A stretch of DNA of 64,000 bases from Sporothrix humicola (lineage: Eukaryota; Ascomycota; Sordariomycetes; Ophiostomatales; Ophiostomataceae): assembly GCA_021396245.1 (NCBI GenBank), contig WNYE01000021.1, forward strand, positions 1 through 64,000, given 5' to 3'. The notes below the pieces were generated by a model. It ran no database searches and was not told where the DNA came from. It saw only the letters and a list, made by a program, of their open reading frames with translations. Made by a program: the position numbers and the translations under genes. Positions 49,335 to 60,480 of this stretch are shown one piece after another; position 1 is the stretch's first letter, and every line of letters starts with the position of its first letter.

Positions 49335-50094
49335 GCGGAGGGCTGGTATACCGGTACAAATGAGTAATAAAATAAAGCATCATGATGGACAGTATCAGCT
49401 GCCCAACAGGTTATGGAAGTCGACAGTTACAAATACAAGGACCGACTAGGAAAGGAATAAAGATATGTACAATATAACTCGCGTTGATTATGGAAAGGAG
49501 AGGGTCGACAGAGGCCTCGTAAACTGCCTTTCAGTCATTAGAGTCTCATTAAAATAGAGAAGCATACAGCGTGTGAATACGCACAAGAGAAATAGAGATC
49601 ACAGGCTCGTTCTACAATAACAAAGGGATTGAACAATAAAATATAAATCGTCCGTATATTAACCTCGCCACCAGACTTTTTGTAAAGGGTGGCTCTAGCC
49701 CCTAAGATGTAAATGTATGTAACTGAGTGTGTGTGTGTCATTAAATAAAATAGTGTGAGAGAGATTTGGAAAGAAGAAAGAAGACAGAAAAGGAAAAAGA
49801 AATCACAGTAGATGTCCAATATTTCCAACAAAAAGAGAGAAAACGGAAAGCCACCACTAAAGGAGCGGGAGAGACAAAAAAGCAGTACATAGGAAAAGAA
49901 AAAAATCAGGGATGCATGCAAACAAATGCAGAGAGAAATACCCGACAAGATGGAGAGATGAAAACAAAATATAAGATGAAAAATCAAAGAGCCACGACTT
50001 GTTATACCGAAAACTCAAACCCCGAAAGCACCGGATGAAAAGCACCAAAAGCAATCAAGCAAAACAAAAAAAGGAACGCAGGCACGCGTCAGCC
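49335..50094. other. Convergent 3' flank, secreted protein and chitin synthase
   Basis: 760 bp between facing stop codons. A+T-rich with a short GT run near 49723-49740 and several AATAAA-like sequences. No gene is seen. Confidence 0.6.
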
Positions 50095-53000
50095 TCACGC
50101 GTCCGAGTAGTACTCGTCAAACTGCTGGTGGCTTGGCGGCGGCATCGACCATGTACCGCTCGGCGCACCACCGCCGACAAGGTTCTCGCGTGAGCTCCAG
50201 TATTGGCTGCGAGTGCGACGGTCGCGCTCAAACTCAGCCCACCGCTTCATGGTGATCTTGCTGCTGTCGAACTCGCCCTCGTACTCGATGCCGGCCTTCT
50301 TCGTCTTGTCACCAGCCGTCTTGCGCGTCTCACCCCACGAGAAGTCGTCAAACTTCCAGAAGGCGTACGTCGGCAGGACAAAGTTCCAAATCGGGAGCGA
50401 AATCAGGTAGATCATCATCCACAGGACGTACGACCACCGGTGCGCCGTGACCACAATAAGAACAGCGGGCAGACCCAAAATAAGACCCAAAAGGACAAGC
50501 GGGATGATTTGCGGCGGGCGGTGAACGATGGAAATGATAATGACGTAGAAGGTAAAGGCAATAGCAGCAGGTAGGACAAGAGTACCAATCAGCTCGACGC
50601 CGATGAAGAACTGCATACTGAAACAGAAGGTACCGCAAAGGTCTCTGACCAGCACCAGCTCCATCAGGTTGTGAACAGTCGAGTTAATCCAGCGACGACG
50701 CTGAGACAGAAGAACCATGAACGACTCGGGCACAGTGGTCTTGCACACAGCCTGCGGCACGAACACCTGCTTACGCTTGGGGAACGTGCGCAGCATCAGC
50801 GTGGTGAGGTAACGATCCTCACCAAGGAGCAGCAGGTTCTTCTTGTGCAGCGTGTCGACCACGTTCTCAGAGTAGTGCTCGACGACATCGGGGTTAGCAA
50901 GAATCGGCACCCAGTAGTTCTGAGCACCCTTGGGCGCCTTGATGCGGTACATGCTGAAACAACCGGGCAAACAGGTGACACCACCAAAGACGGACTCGAA
51001 GGACTTGGATAGATGATGCGAGATGAAGTACTCAAACACCTGGATGGCGGACACCCAGCTGGCGCGCTTGTTGGCAATCTTCGTCTCACCGCACAGGCCC
51101 ATGATGTCGGGATCCTTGACCATGGCAGAGACCATGTGCGTCAGACTGTCGGGGAAGACCTTGGTGTCGGCGTCGACCATCAACACGACTTCGTAGAAGT
51201 CGGGAGAGATGCCCGTCACCTTCCATAAACCGTTGAACATTTCGTACTCGAGCTCCGTCATGCGCTCGTCGAACATGACCTTTTGCAGGAAAGACATGAG
51301 GATGATCTGACTGTCGCGCTTACCACGGTTACCGGGCTTGGACTTGGTCTCCTCGTCCGGCGTGCCACACTTGACAACGACCATCATTGGAACACGCTGC
51401 TGCTTGTCGAGAGGGATGTTGGACTTGGCGCCGTAGTCGTAGAAACCGGCATAGATCTTGGCCATGTTGTGACGCTTCGAACCGCTGGCAACTGCAACAT
51501 ACGAGAAAGCCTGGACCTCCTCCTTGGGAATAGTCATGTCCTTCATCATGTTGAGAACAATGTCCGGAGTCGAGTAAGATTCGCCCTTGCCCTTGATCAG
51601 ACCGTCACAAACAACGAGAAGAACCTTGTGGCTGTTGGGATAGTCCGTCATAGCAACCGAGTCGAGAGTTGTGCGAATACCAAGCTCACCCTCCGAGTAG
51701 GCGGTGACCAAGCAGATAGTGTGGGCAAGAGGGAAACCAAACGGCATCCAATCCGAGGGCGGCTGGGGAACAACAGCCTCGTGGATGAAACCAGCAGGGC
51801 CAGGACCGTCGGTAGGGCTGACGTTGTTGTTGTAGGACCCGGAGCGGAGGAAGCTGCTGCGGCTGTCGTTGCCCTGACGGTAAAGCGAGTTGGGGTGCAG
51901 AAGCTGGGCGCCGGAGCTCTGGCTGGCCATGGTGGTGGGAGCCATGCGGATACGAGAGTTGCGGTCGCCGCCCGAGACGGCAGAGAAGCGAGACGTAGTC
52001 GGCAGGAAGCTGCTGCGCTTGCTATTGCGGTCAGAGCTAGCACCAGCAACGCTACTGCCAATGTCGCCCGGCATGCGGATGGGGGCACGGTAGATGTCGT
52101 CACTCCAGTCCTCAATCTGCTTGTTACGCTTGCGCTGGTCGGACGACTGAGACGTCTTCGATGCGGCGTAGCCCTTGCTGAGGAACCACTGGAAGAAGAT
52201 GGCCAGCACGAAGCGGGACACAACGACGGACAGAATCAGGACAAGCGACACGTAGAGAACGACCTTGGAGGCAATGCAGCCGACAGTGTCCGTGTCGACA
52301 GTGCCGACCTTGATAATGTCCTCGAAGCACTCAGCATAAGCCTTGTCGCTGGTGGACTGGAACATGCGCGTCACATCACGGCCACGAATGGCCTGGTTGG
52401 CCGACGTGGTCTTGTCACGGAGCGTCTTGAAACGGTTGGGGATGGTGACCTGCGTCTCGTTGAACCAGTACAGCAGGTCGAGATCCAGAACGTTGCCTGA
52501 GTAGACGATCAGGTTGCGCGAGCTGTTCTTGATATCATCCCAGGTGAAGTAAACCGAGGCCGTACTGTGCAGCTGAGTGTAGAACGTGTCGCGGGAGTTG
52601 GACGTGGTGTGGCAAGCGTAGCCCAGGTAGTACGGGATAGTCAGGTTGACGGCGCTCGAGCCGTCCTGGTTGTAGGTCGTGCACGGGAAGTACCACGCCA
52701 GGTTGTTGTCCGAGTCGGTGGGGACATCAGAGTTGGGTGCGCGCGTGATGACGTCCTTGCACTTACCGTTGACATTCTGGAACAGGAAACTGCCGTCCTG
52801 GCCGCTGTGCTTCTCGGGCAGATCGAACAGGACGTTGGCACCAGAAGGGATACCCTCAGCGCCAGGGTGACGCGAAGTACTCAGATCGTAGGCTGTACCG
52901 TGGAAGATCATGTAACCACCAGTCACTTCGTTGACGCGCAGGCGGATGCCGGGTGTACCACAGACGGCCTGGTTGAAACCGAAAGTAATGAAACCGACAA

Positions 53001-53748
53001 ACGCCATGATCATGAGAATGATGCTGATAAGACCCATCTTCTCACGCCACGCGCGCTGCTGCTCCTTGGCGGTCTTCTTGCAGCAGCTTCTCAGGATAAA
53101 GTCGGGGCACCAAAACGTCACAATTGCACAATACACATTCCACAAACTTGGCGGGCGGATGGTCTCGACCTTCTTTTCGCGGCCGTCTTTCCGGATCTTC
53201 GTCGATTTGCCGCGGCCAGAAGCGCGCCGCCGCACGCGGTTCTTTTCGGCCTCGTCACTGTTCGTGCGACTCCGGCCGATGGGGCGAGGTGTGTGTGACG
53301 TGTCGGAAACGCCATCGCCGATGCGAGAGCCAGAGACGTCGGTAGCACCCTCCAGGTCTTCGAGAATCGGGTCGTTGCCGGTCGATGAGGGGATGGTGTT
53401 CATGTTGGCGGCATGTTTGCGGTAGTGGTAGTTCGGGTGGTCCTTGCCTATCCGATTCCGCTCGGGGCGAATCAGGCTTCGTTTCCGTTGGAAGGGCTGG
53501 GCATCTCTGGCTGCGGCCTCCGCCTGCTCGGGGGAGGGTGTAAGAGGTAGGCTTTCTGCTGTTCCATTAGGACCTCTGATCGTTTCCGCGAAAGAGGTCA
53601 ATGATGCCCCACGTTGATGTTGTCCGTCGACGGGATAATAGCCACCAGTCTCGACATCTGTTGGACGAGCACGCCGCTGAGGAGACTCGCGGTACGAGTT
53701 CCTTGGGTCAAACGACGGACCGCCGCCAGGTCGGTCGGGAAGAGACAT
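50095..53748 (-). CDS. chs-4: Class IV chitin synthase
   Basis: This is a membrane processive glycosyltransferase (GT2) that polymerises N-acetylglucosamine from UDP-GlcNAc into cell-wall chitin. The single coding exon gives 1217 residues from the ATG at 53748 (MSLPDRPGGG). The frame stays open further upstream, but a splice acceptor lies 5 nt before this ATG, so upstream residues are probably intronic. Residues 1-210 are polar and basic. Two or more hydrophobic segments follow (PSLWNVYCAIVTFWCPDFIL, then MGLISIILMIMAFVGFITFGF). The catalytic domain contains DAD at 859-861, EDR at 977-979 and QRRRW at 1016-1020, the hallmark of chitin synthases. Several C-terminal membrane segments follow (FFIGVELIGTLVLPAAIAF, IIPLVLLGLILGLPAVLIVV). 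There is no myosin motor domain, which separates it from classes V and VII; length and layout fit class IV (Neurospora chs-4, yeast Chs3). Confidence 0.94.
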   Translation of the reverse strand: MSLPDRPGGGPSFDPRNSYRESPQRRARPTDVETGGYYPVDGQHQRGASLTSFAETIRGPNGTAESLPLTPSPEQAEAAARDAQPFQRKRSLIRPERNRIGKDHPNYHYRKHAANMNTIPSSTGNDPILEDLEGATDVSGSRIGDGVSDTSHTPRPIGRSRTNSDEAEKNRVRRRASGRGKSTKIRKDGREKKVETIRPPSLWNVYCAIVTFWCPDFILRSCCKKTAKEQQRAWREKMGLISIILMIMAFVGFITFGFNQAVCGTPGIRLRVNEVTGGYMIFHGTAYDLSTSRHPGAEGIPSGANVLFDLPEKHSGQDGSFLFQNVNGKCKDVITRAPNSDVPTDSDNNLAWYFPCTTYNQDGSSAVNLTIPYYLGYACHTTSNSRDTFYTQLHSTASVYFTWDDIKNSSRNLIVYSGNVLDLDLLYWFNETQVTIPNRFKTLRDKTTSANQAIRGRDVTRMFQSTSDKAYAECFEDIIKVGTVDTDTVGCIASKVVLYVSLVLILSVVVSRFVLAIFFQWFLSKGYAASKTSQSSDQRKRNKQIEDWSDDIYRAPIRMPGDIGSSVAGASSDRNSKRSSFLPTTSRFSAVSGGDRNSRIRMAPTTMASQSSGAQLLHPNSLYRQGNDSRSSFLRSGSYNNNVSPTDGPGPAGFIHEAVVPQPPSDWMPFGFPLAHTICLVTAYSEGELGIRTTLDSVAMTDYPNSHKVLLVVCDGLIKGKGESYSTPDIVLNMMKDMTIPKEEVQAFSYVAVASGSKRHNMAKIYAGFYDYGAKSNIPLDKQQRVPMMVVVKCGTPDEETKSKPGNRGKRDSQIILMSFLQKVMFDERMTELEYEMFNGLWKVTGISPDFYEVVLMVDADTKVFPDSLTHMVSAMVKDPDIMGLCGETKIANKRASWVSAIQVFEYFISHHLSKSFESVFGGVTCLPGCFSMYRIKAPKGAQNYWVPILANPDVVEHYSENVVDTLHKKNLLLLGEDRYLTTLMLRTFPKRKQVFVPQAVCKTTVPESFMVLLSQRRRWINSTVHNLMELVLVRDLCGTFCFSMQFFIGVELIGTLVLPAAIAFTFYVIIISIVHRPPQIIPLVLLGLILGLPAVLIVVTAHRWSYVLWMMIYLISLPIWNFVLPTYAFWKFDDFSWGETRKTAGDKTKKAGIEYEGEFDSSKITMKRWAEFERDRRTRSQYWSSRENLVGGGAPSGTWSMPPPSHQQFDEYYSDA

Positions 53749-53931
53749 GGCTCTGCAAGGAAAAGCAATGTTAGCATCGGTATGAAGCCATAGATGGAGA
53801 TGGCATGTGTGCGATCGATCTGGGGTATGTCGCGAGAATCCACAGGCAGCTACCGCGTGGCAAGAAGCCAGCATGAGACACGAGACAAGAGACACGCCAG
53901 GGAGGGAGGAAAGAAAAGGAAAACTATTCAC
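53749..53931 (-). other. Probable 5' UTR intron of the chitin synthase gene
   Basis: On the minus strand, GATGCTAACATTGCTTTTCC followed by TTGCAG ends at 53753, 5 nt before the start codon (53748). This is an excellent branch site and acceptor. The best donor I see is GTGAAT starting at 53931, giving an intron of about 179 nt. The acceptor is convincing; the donor is tentative. Confidence 0.6.
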
Positions 53932-54741
53932 CCTTTCGGAGCTGCGATATTCTGGATGGATCTGAGGGAGGACGGTCGAGGATGGTCAGGGAGGACGGAG
54001 GGAGGACGAGGGAGGCGTTTGCGAAAACGACGGAGGAGGATAGAAAAAGAAAAAGAAAAGAGACAAAAAAACGAGAGTGAAGCCGAAGTGAACGGAACCA
54101 GAAAACGAGAGAAATGAGAGATGAAGCCCTCTCTCACGTTGCCTTGAACCAAACGCAACCGCAACAATAAACAAGAATCCAAAAAGGTAACGTGGGAGGG
54201 AAGAGAAGAAAAAAGGCGACGATGCAAATCGCGACAGCCAAAAAACGAATGTATGGGAAACAGAGGCTGATCAGGCGAGAAAAGAGTGGTGGGAGCGAAC
54301 GACAGTGGAGGAACACAGGAAGAAAACACAGAAGGGGAGAAAAGGAGAGCCAAAAGCCAAGGAAAAGAGGAGCGAGCGCACGATGGGAGCGAAAGGAACA
54401 AGCGTGACTGGGGGGGAGGGGGCAAAGGGAAAAAACGACGAGAAAATTGAAAGGGCCTGTCTTACTGCAGTAATTGCTATTGGGCTGGGGCGTGTGAAGC
54501 AGCCGGACAAGCAGTAGGCGGTATTATTTGTGGATAATACCCCCTGGTAAACCCTGCTACAGCGAGCAAATGCGTGTCCTTCTGTCTCTCTGCGTGTTTC
54601 TCAGGAGACGACGGACGAGCGCCAAGCCGATTCGCTGCAAAAGCAGTCCCCCAAATGCACAGTGGAGCGTGGGAACGGGCTGCAGGACTTTAGGACGGGC
54701 GTGTAAATTACTCCAACAGAGTAGGGGATAATAGGATTCAA

Positions 54742-54769
54742 CGCGCAGCGACGAGCGCGCAGCGACGAG
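54742..54769 (+). repeat. Tandem duplication of a 14-mer
   Basis: Two exact adjacent copies of CGCGCAGCGACGAG. G+C-rich, in the chitin synthase upstream region. Confidence 0.85.
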
Positions 54770-57700
54770 CGGGTCGGCTGTGAGCGTGTCTTCTATTTTC
54801 GAGAATTTTTGTATTTTGGGGATTTCGGGGTCTCGAGGCCGTCGATGCGTGGCCAAAGGGTTTCGAGGGTTTGTTGAGGAGTATCTTCAAATCTTGGATC
54901 GTCGACGAGGGAACAGGAAAGCAGGTTGCAGAAGCGGTCTCGAAAGTTGGAAAGTCCGGTTGTTGCAAAAGGTCGTCGCGCCGGCGACCAGCAGGGCAGC
55001 AAAACACACCAACAAGGCACTGCCTCTTGTGAGTGGTCGGCCAGGTGAGAAAAGGATGGGACTGGATTTGGATGCAGGCTGCGGGTGAGCGAATGTGAGG
55101 TGGGAAAATGCAACCCGGACGTCAAAAGCGAATGGTTGGTCCCCCTGGTTAACGAACACAGCAGCTTTGGCGATCAGAAAAGCTTTTCTCTTTCGGCCAG
55201 GTCGAGAGCGCCGGATGAGTTTATGTGTTGGCAAATTTGTCGTCCAGACTCTTGTTCTTTTCTTGTTGTCGATGGTGCTGCTCGAGCTGCTTCAATGTCT
55301 CTGAGCACGGCCGTTCCGAGAACTGCCACTTTCGACTTTCAAGCAAACAAGAAACAGGGCCAGGGCCGGTTGTTGTGTGTTCCTTGTGGGTTTATGTTGC
55401 GGGCGGGTTGGGGCTAAAAGCGATGGAAGGCGATGCTTGGTTGTCGAAGGATGGAAGCCAACAACAACACGCAAAAACAAGCAACAAAAGCTCGACGAGG
55501 GGAGACGGGGCTCCAGAGAACAGACGTCGGGTGTTTTGAGTGTTTTGGAAGGTCGAGAGCTCCAAGAACCACTGTAAAGACTGGGCTGAAGCGGGCAACA
55601 ATAGAGGATCCGCGGCGAGGCACGGCAAGAGATCGAATGTGAGGCGTATGGAGTAGAGGCGGGAGGTGTGTGAGGTGCACGAGCGAACGGTCGGCTAAGA
55701 GCGTGAGGGTCGAGGGATCGATGAACTTCAGACGGAAGGAAACGAGTGTTGTCCGACCACAGCAAGGATTCGAAGGAAACAAAGAAAAAGGTGAAGTAAA
55801 AAATACAAAAAAAAAACAATAGTGACGTGGGATGGTCGAGAAACGAAAGGAAGCACCAGGTGCAAGGTGAAGCCTGGTGTGTAAACGAGCGATAGAAGCA
55901 GTCGACACAGCACACGACAATTGCCAAGGAGAGTGGCCAATGCAGGTAAAAGACACAGGTTGCAAAGAGGCAAAAAAGGAGCAAAAAACGAGAAGATGTG
56001 ATACGAAAGGCACGATGCATACGAGGATTGGTACGGAACATGGCGTGTGGCCTGGGCTGGCCAGACCAGGCAAGCACCAGGACCAGGACAAAGAAGGAGA
56101 CAAGCGACCAGGGCAAGAACGATGGGCCTTGCGCTTCGTTCCTGCGTTTTTCGAGGATCTTGCCCCTTCCTTCCAAGTCAACCTGCTCCCCTCCACAACA
56201 CACTCAGCGCGAGTGGGGTGGAAGGATAACAGAGCGCTGGAATGCTGTGTAGCGTGGACTGCTGTTGCCAATATGAGCGCCACAGAATCGCAGAAAACAA
56301 AGGAAAGAGTCCCCATGTCGTGCGCTTTCCTTGCAGGACACAACCTCGTAATAGAGCTCTGCACAGCGCTAGCGTGCCCCTGGCGCTCCGTATTCCAACA
56401 GGTTTTCCGCCCTTTGCGGCCCTTCTGATCTACACTGTTTTTTTTATTGTTGTGGTGTTTTGTTTGTGGCGTTGTTGTCTGCGCCGTCGGTGTTGGTTTT
56501 TTGGCCGTTCCCTTTCCCCTGGGCCTAAGAGAAAAGGCGCCATCAGTGGGCTTTTTTCTGTTCTTATTTTTTGTCTAGACTGGCAGGTTGGGCAAACCTT
56601 TGTTGTTCCTTCGAGCCTTCCTCTAGAAAAGTGAGCCGCACCTTCTTGGTTAGAGGCCACACTGTGTCCAAATACGGACTAGCGTCTCATCTGGCTCGTT
56701 CCTGCTTTTTCGATTCAGGCGGGCTGGCGGGGGCTCCGTATTCCTAAATGTATTTATGGCTATTTCCCCAGGCACTTGGGTACTTCTTGGTACAAGGTAG
56801 CGTTGCTGGCACCCTGCTTTACGAAGTAAGTGCCCGGGCAACCAAAAAAGGATAGTCGGTTATTATTTTTGTCCTCCAATCAGAGCCGCTCTTTTGGCTT
56901 CATGGCCCCACTCTGGCAGCACTTTAAAGGCCTCGAAACAGTCTCTCGTACTGTCGTACACTGTATGCCCTGACACCTCTCTGATTGATTCTCGTGGGAT
57001 TTTTGTGCTGAAAAACTCCGTTGAAAGCAGGGAGAAATTGCCAGTGCATGCCCCTTTTTCTTGCCTGAACCCTCATATTACGGAGAGCAATGGAACCTGG
57101 CCAAGACGACACCAAAATGAAAAATGACATCAGTGCTGTCAAACTTTATGTCCCAGCAATCCATCAAAATCAAATCACACAACCGTCACCTCGTCCAGTC
57201 ACGATACGACTTGGTTTAGTGTTTCTGTTAGGGCCTGGGAGCCTTCCGTCAGCCTTGCCTCAAGATCAACAACGGCTTCAGGACGTTCAAACCGAGATCT
57301 TATCTTTGCCTCGTGCCCTGGCTATTTAAAGCTCGTCTTTACACCTCAAGACACATCATGGCCACGTAGGTCCTGAGGCGGAAAGCCAGCTCTCGTCTGG
57401 CCAATGGCTCAATGCCCCGTGAAGAAATCTGCTTCGGACGTGCATGCAGCACAGCATATTACTTTTCAAAGTGCATATTTGGGCTTGCTGTGCGTTCTTA
57501 GTGGCCCTCTCTTTCTCCTATTTATTTCAGCCAAATGGCCTCCCCTGAAATCTGGGTTACAATGCCGTGCCGGCGGATGAGCCTCATTGTCCAAATGCTG
57601 GCTTGGTTATCCCACGACGTCGTATTGCTTACTCCATATCCATGCCTGTGCCAGAAGTGCAAAAAGCCGTCCATTTTCAGTTGATAAGAAATTTTACAAA

Positions 57701-58214
57701 AGCTAGCCTAACCCCAATACCACAGCCTTGTCAAGAATATCAAATTACACTTCGTGGGATCTGTTTAACTTTGTGCCTTTGCTACTTCTCAAGTACCCCA
57801 GGAAATGCCAAAAGGTTCAGGACACTCGTTATTGCGTATGAGCATTGTCTCTTAATGACAAAAATCAATCTAGATCTCTGTACTTTGTACTCTGTACAAC
57901 TCGACAGTGCCAACGGTCCTGTCCAACGCCAATATGAGCAAGGGTTCGTGACCTCAACGGCGACGTTACAGAAGCACGGGGCAGTAATATACAGGGCGAT
58001 GTATTTTGTGGTAGAAAGAGACCCTGTGCCAATCGTATTTCTGCATGTACTCAAGGTATACATTAATGTATTCATATTCAAACCGCCCGAAACGGACACA
58101 CAGTAATTGCCATATTGCCCATCAGGACCAAGACCCATTGACTACCGTCTTTCTCCGGCCCGTTCCCCATTGTGAACCTCCAAGCGTCCAGTATTTTTAT
58201 GATATACTTGGCTG

Positions 58215-58235
58215 CTGCATGCTGCATGCTGCATG
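58215..58235 (+). repeat. Tandem 7-mer CTGCATG x3
   Basis: Three exact adjacent copies in non-coding DNA. Confidence 0.85.
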
Positions 58236-60434
58236 CATCTTATTGCTGTGCCCCTCCAGCCGCAAATGGGGCACGGGCTTCAAAGATCCCATGATAGGGC
58301 CAGCCAGAGCGCATTTGATCTTGTCCTGTGTCACAGCATCATCCCTGTTGGCAGCAGTCTGGATGCTGCGAACATGATCTGTGCTGCCAAGGCAGCGATG
58401 CGAGAAAAAGAAGGAAAAAGAAGAGATGCGTGTTCCAGTCCGAGGATATGAACTGGGCAGAAACACACGGAGGGAGCCGCTTTGATATGGGCCATCGCAG
58501 GACCGGTTTCAGCACCATATGAGGCTATATTCAAATCGTGCACTCCTTGGTCCTATTTCGGCATATCTGTTTCCTGGGGCCACTTGTCGGTGTTTCCAGG
58601 AGAATGAGCTTGCGTTGCAAAGCTCCTTATTTTCTCTTGTTTATTGTGATTTTATTATAATTTAATATTTCAATACACAATTATGTGGCGGTTTGCAGTG
58701 TCAATTGATATCACAGCCTGCATTTCCTGTGATAGCCTTCCCGGCCCTCGGATCTGCGTGATGCGCCGCAAGTGACCCATGTCATTCTCCCTCACTTACA
58801 TGAACGTCAATGATGTGCGATTTCAATTTGCTTTCCTTCCAAATCCAGTTTCGAGAAGAGGAAGAAATGGCATTTTGTTAAAAATTCAAAACAAAAATAT
58901 ACAGGCCAAGCCTTTCAAGACGGACATCACAAACAAGATATCAACAAACGTCACTCGGAGCGCCCCCGTAAGATGTCAGAAGCGCCGGAGCCTTATGTCG
59001 TATTTTCCAAACACGGGCTTTCTGCTCCGTATTCAGCACTGTTCTCACCTTGACTCGAACCTACCCTGTGGCAAATGTCAAAAGCAAGACCGAAGTGGGC
59101 CAGCTACAGCAATAATTCTCTGTCGCTCCATAAAAATAGTTTAAACAAATACGAATCTAACATACCTAACACGGAGGCTCCACGAGGGATCGTGCCCATT
59201 TTACGTCGTACCCTCGTTTTGTAGTGCATCGTGTGCCCCCTTAGATCTTTGATAATCTTTTTCTCACATGGTGCTCTACGTCTCTCACCATAGGTCATGC
59301 CATCAGCTTGTTCCTACCCGCGAGATACGAATCCTCCGTCGCCCGCTCCGTCCTTCAAGCTGCTCGGTAAATTTGTCCGTTTAGATGATGTCGTCTTTCA
59401 CTGCCGTTAACTCACCGAAAGTAGATAGGTGTGGTGAAATCATCCTCTGCAAAGTTTTGTTTTTCTATGATCCTTTGACCGGGTCTAGCGGGTGCCGCCG
59501 TCCTGCTCCAGTTGTCTTAGAAAACAGCACATCCACCCCTTCTGCCCATCTTTCCGTCCCCTTCGTTTGCCGCTTGCTGGCGGCGTTGATCAGTGAGATT
59601 CTGATCTACGGTGAGCTTCCTCCAGTTCACGCCATCCATCCACGGCAGGCCAGGACGAGCCAGAAGGCTCTGAGAGTGCTGAGGGTTTTCCCTCCAGCAT
59701 GTATTCTGAGTAAGGCCCCCTGTATTTGCTCCGTATGCATTTTGGAAGGGATGCACCCCTGAGATGATTCCCATTTTGGCCCCATTGTAAGGTGCTCCTT
59801 TCGATTTGGCGGGCCCAAAGACGCGATCGGTGTGCGGTCTGAACGCGTACGTCGTCAGGGCCTGGCAAAATTACGCGATTGAATTAAAATTGTCATGACA
59901 AACGAGTCAAGAAACAGCAGCGCAAAAAAAAGCAAGGGCCTTTGAGCCCCTGGACAATGAGTGGATTCCATATGGGTTCGAATGAAAGATTTTGACGACA
60001 ATGATCTGTACGAGGATGGATACAAACCCATATAAATAGATGGGCCAGCTTGTTAACAGTATGTAGTTTCTATCACAGACAGGTTTTTCAGTGTCTCGGC
60101 GGCACTCCACAGTGCCATTGTTGCACCAGTCCGGGTCTTGGCGTTTTGGTATTTTGGCTGGGCATCTGCTCCATCCATATATCGTCAATACAAATGACGG
60201 TACCTCGAGTTTTTCACCGAGTACTTTATAGACAAAGAGCTCCCAAGGGTGTACTCGGGTTTGTCATTGTTCCAACTACTGAAGTCTTCTGTCAAAATGA
60301 CAAAAGATGGCGATCTTCACATACTTGCATCTGATGCTACAAAATTTGCAGTTCAAAAGCAAGACACCTGACGACTGTCCCGCTAGCTATTCACAAGTCG
60401 TAATCCAGTGACGAATCGCCACTGACTGCATAAG

Positions 60435-60480
60435 GACAAGAAGCAAATCTTGAACGAGACAAGAAGCAAATCTTGAACGA
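60435..60480 (+). repeat. Exact tandem duplication of a 23-mer
   Basis: The unit begins GACAAGAAGCAAATC and ends TTGAACGA; two copies abut without mismatch. It lies in non-coding DNA just before a purine-rich tract. The perfect identity suggests a recent duplication. Confidence 0.9.

Noticed and set aside
51283..52500. 405-codon open frame antisense to the chitin synthase
   Set aside because: Same codon-bias effect; no domain, and it overlaps the catalytic domain and adjacent upstream part of a certain gene.
57567..58106. 179-codon plus-strand frame in the right desert
   Set aside because: The most protein-like of the right-end frames, but no family, signal or exon structure supports it.
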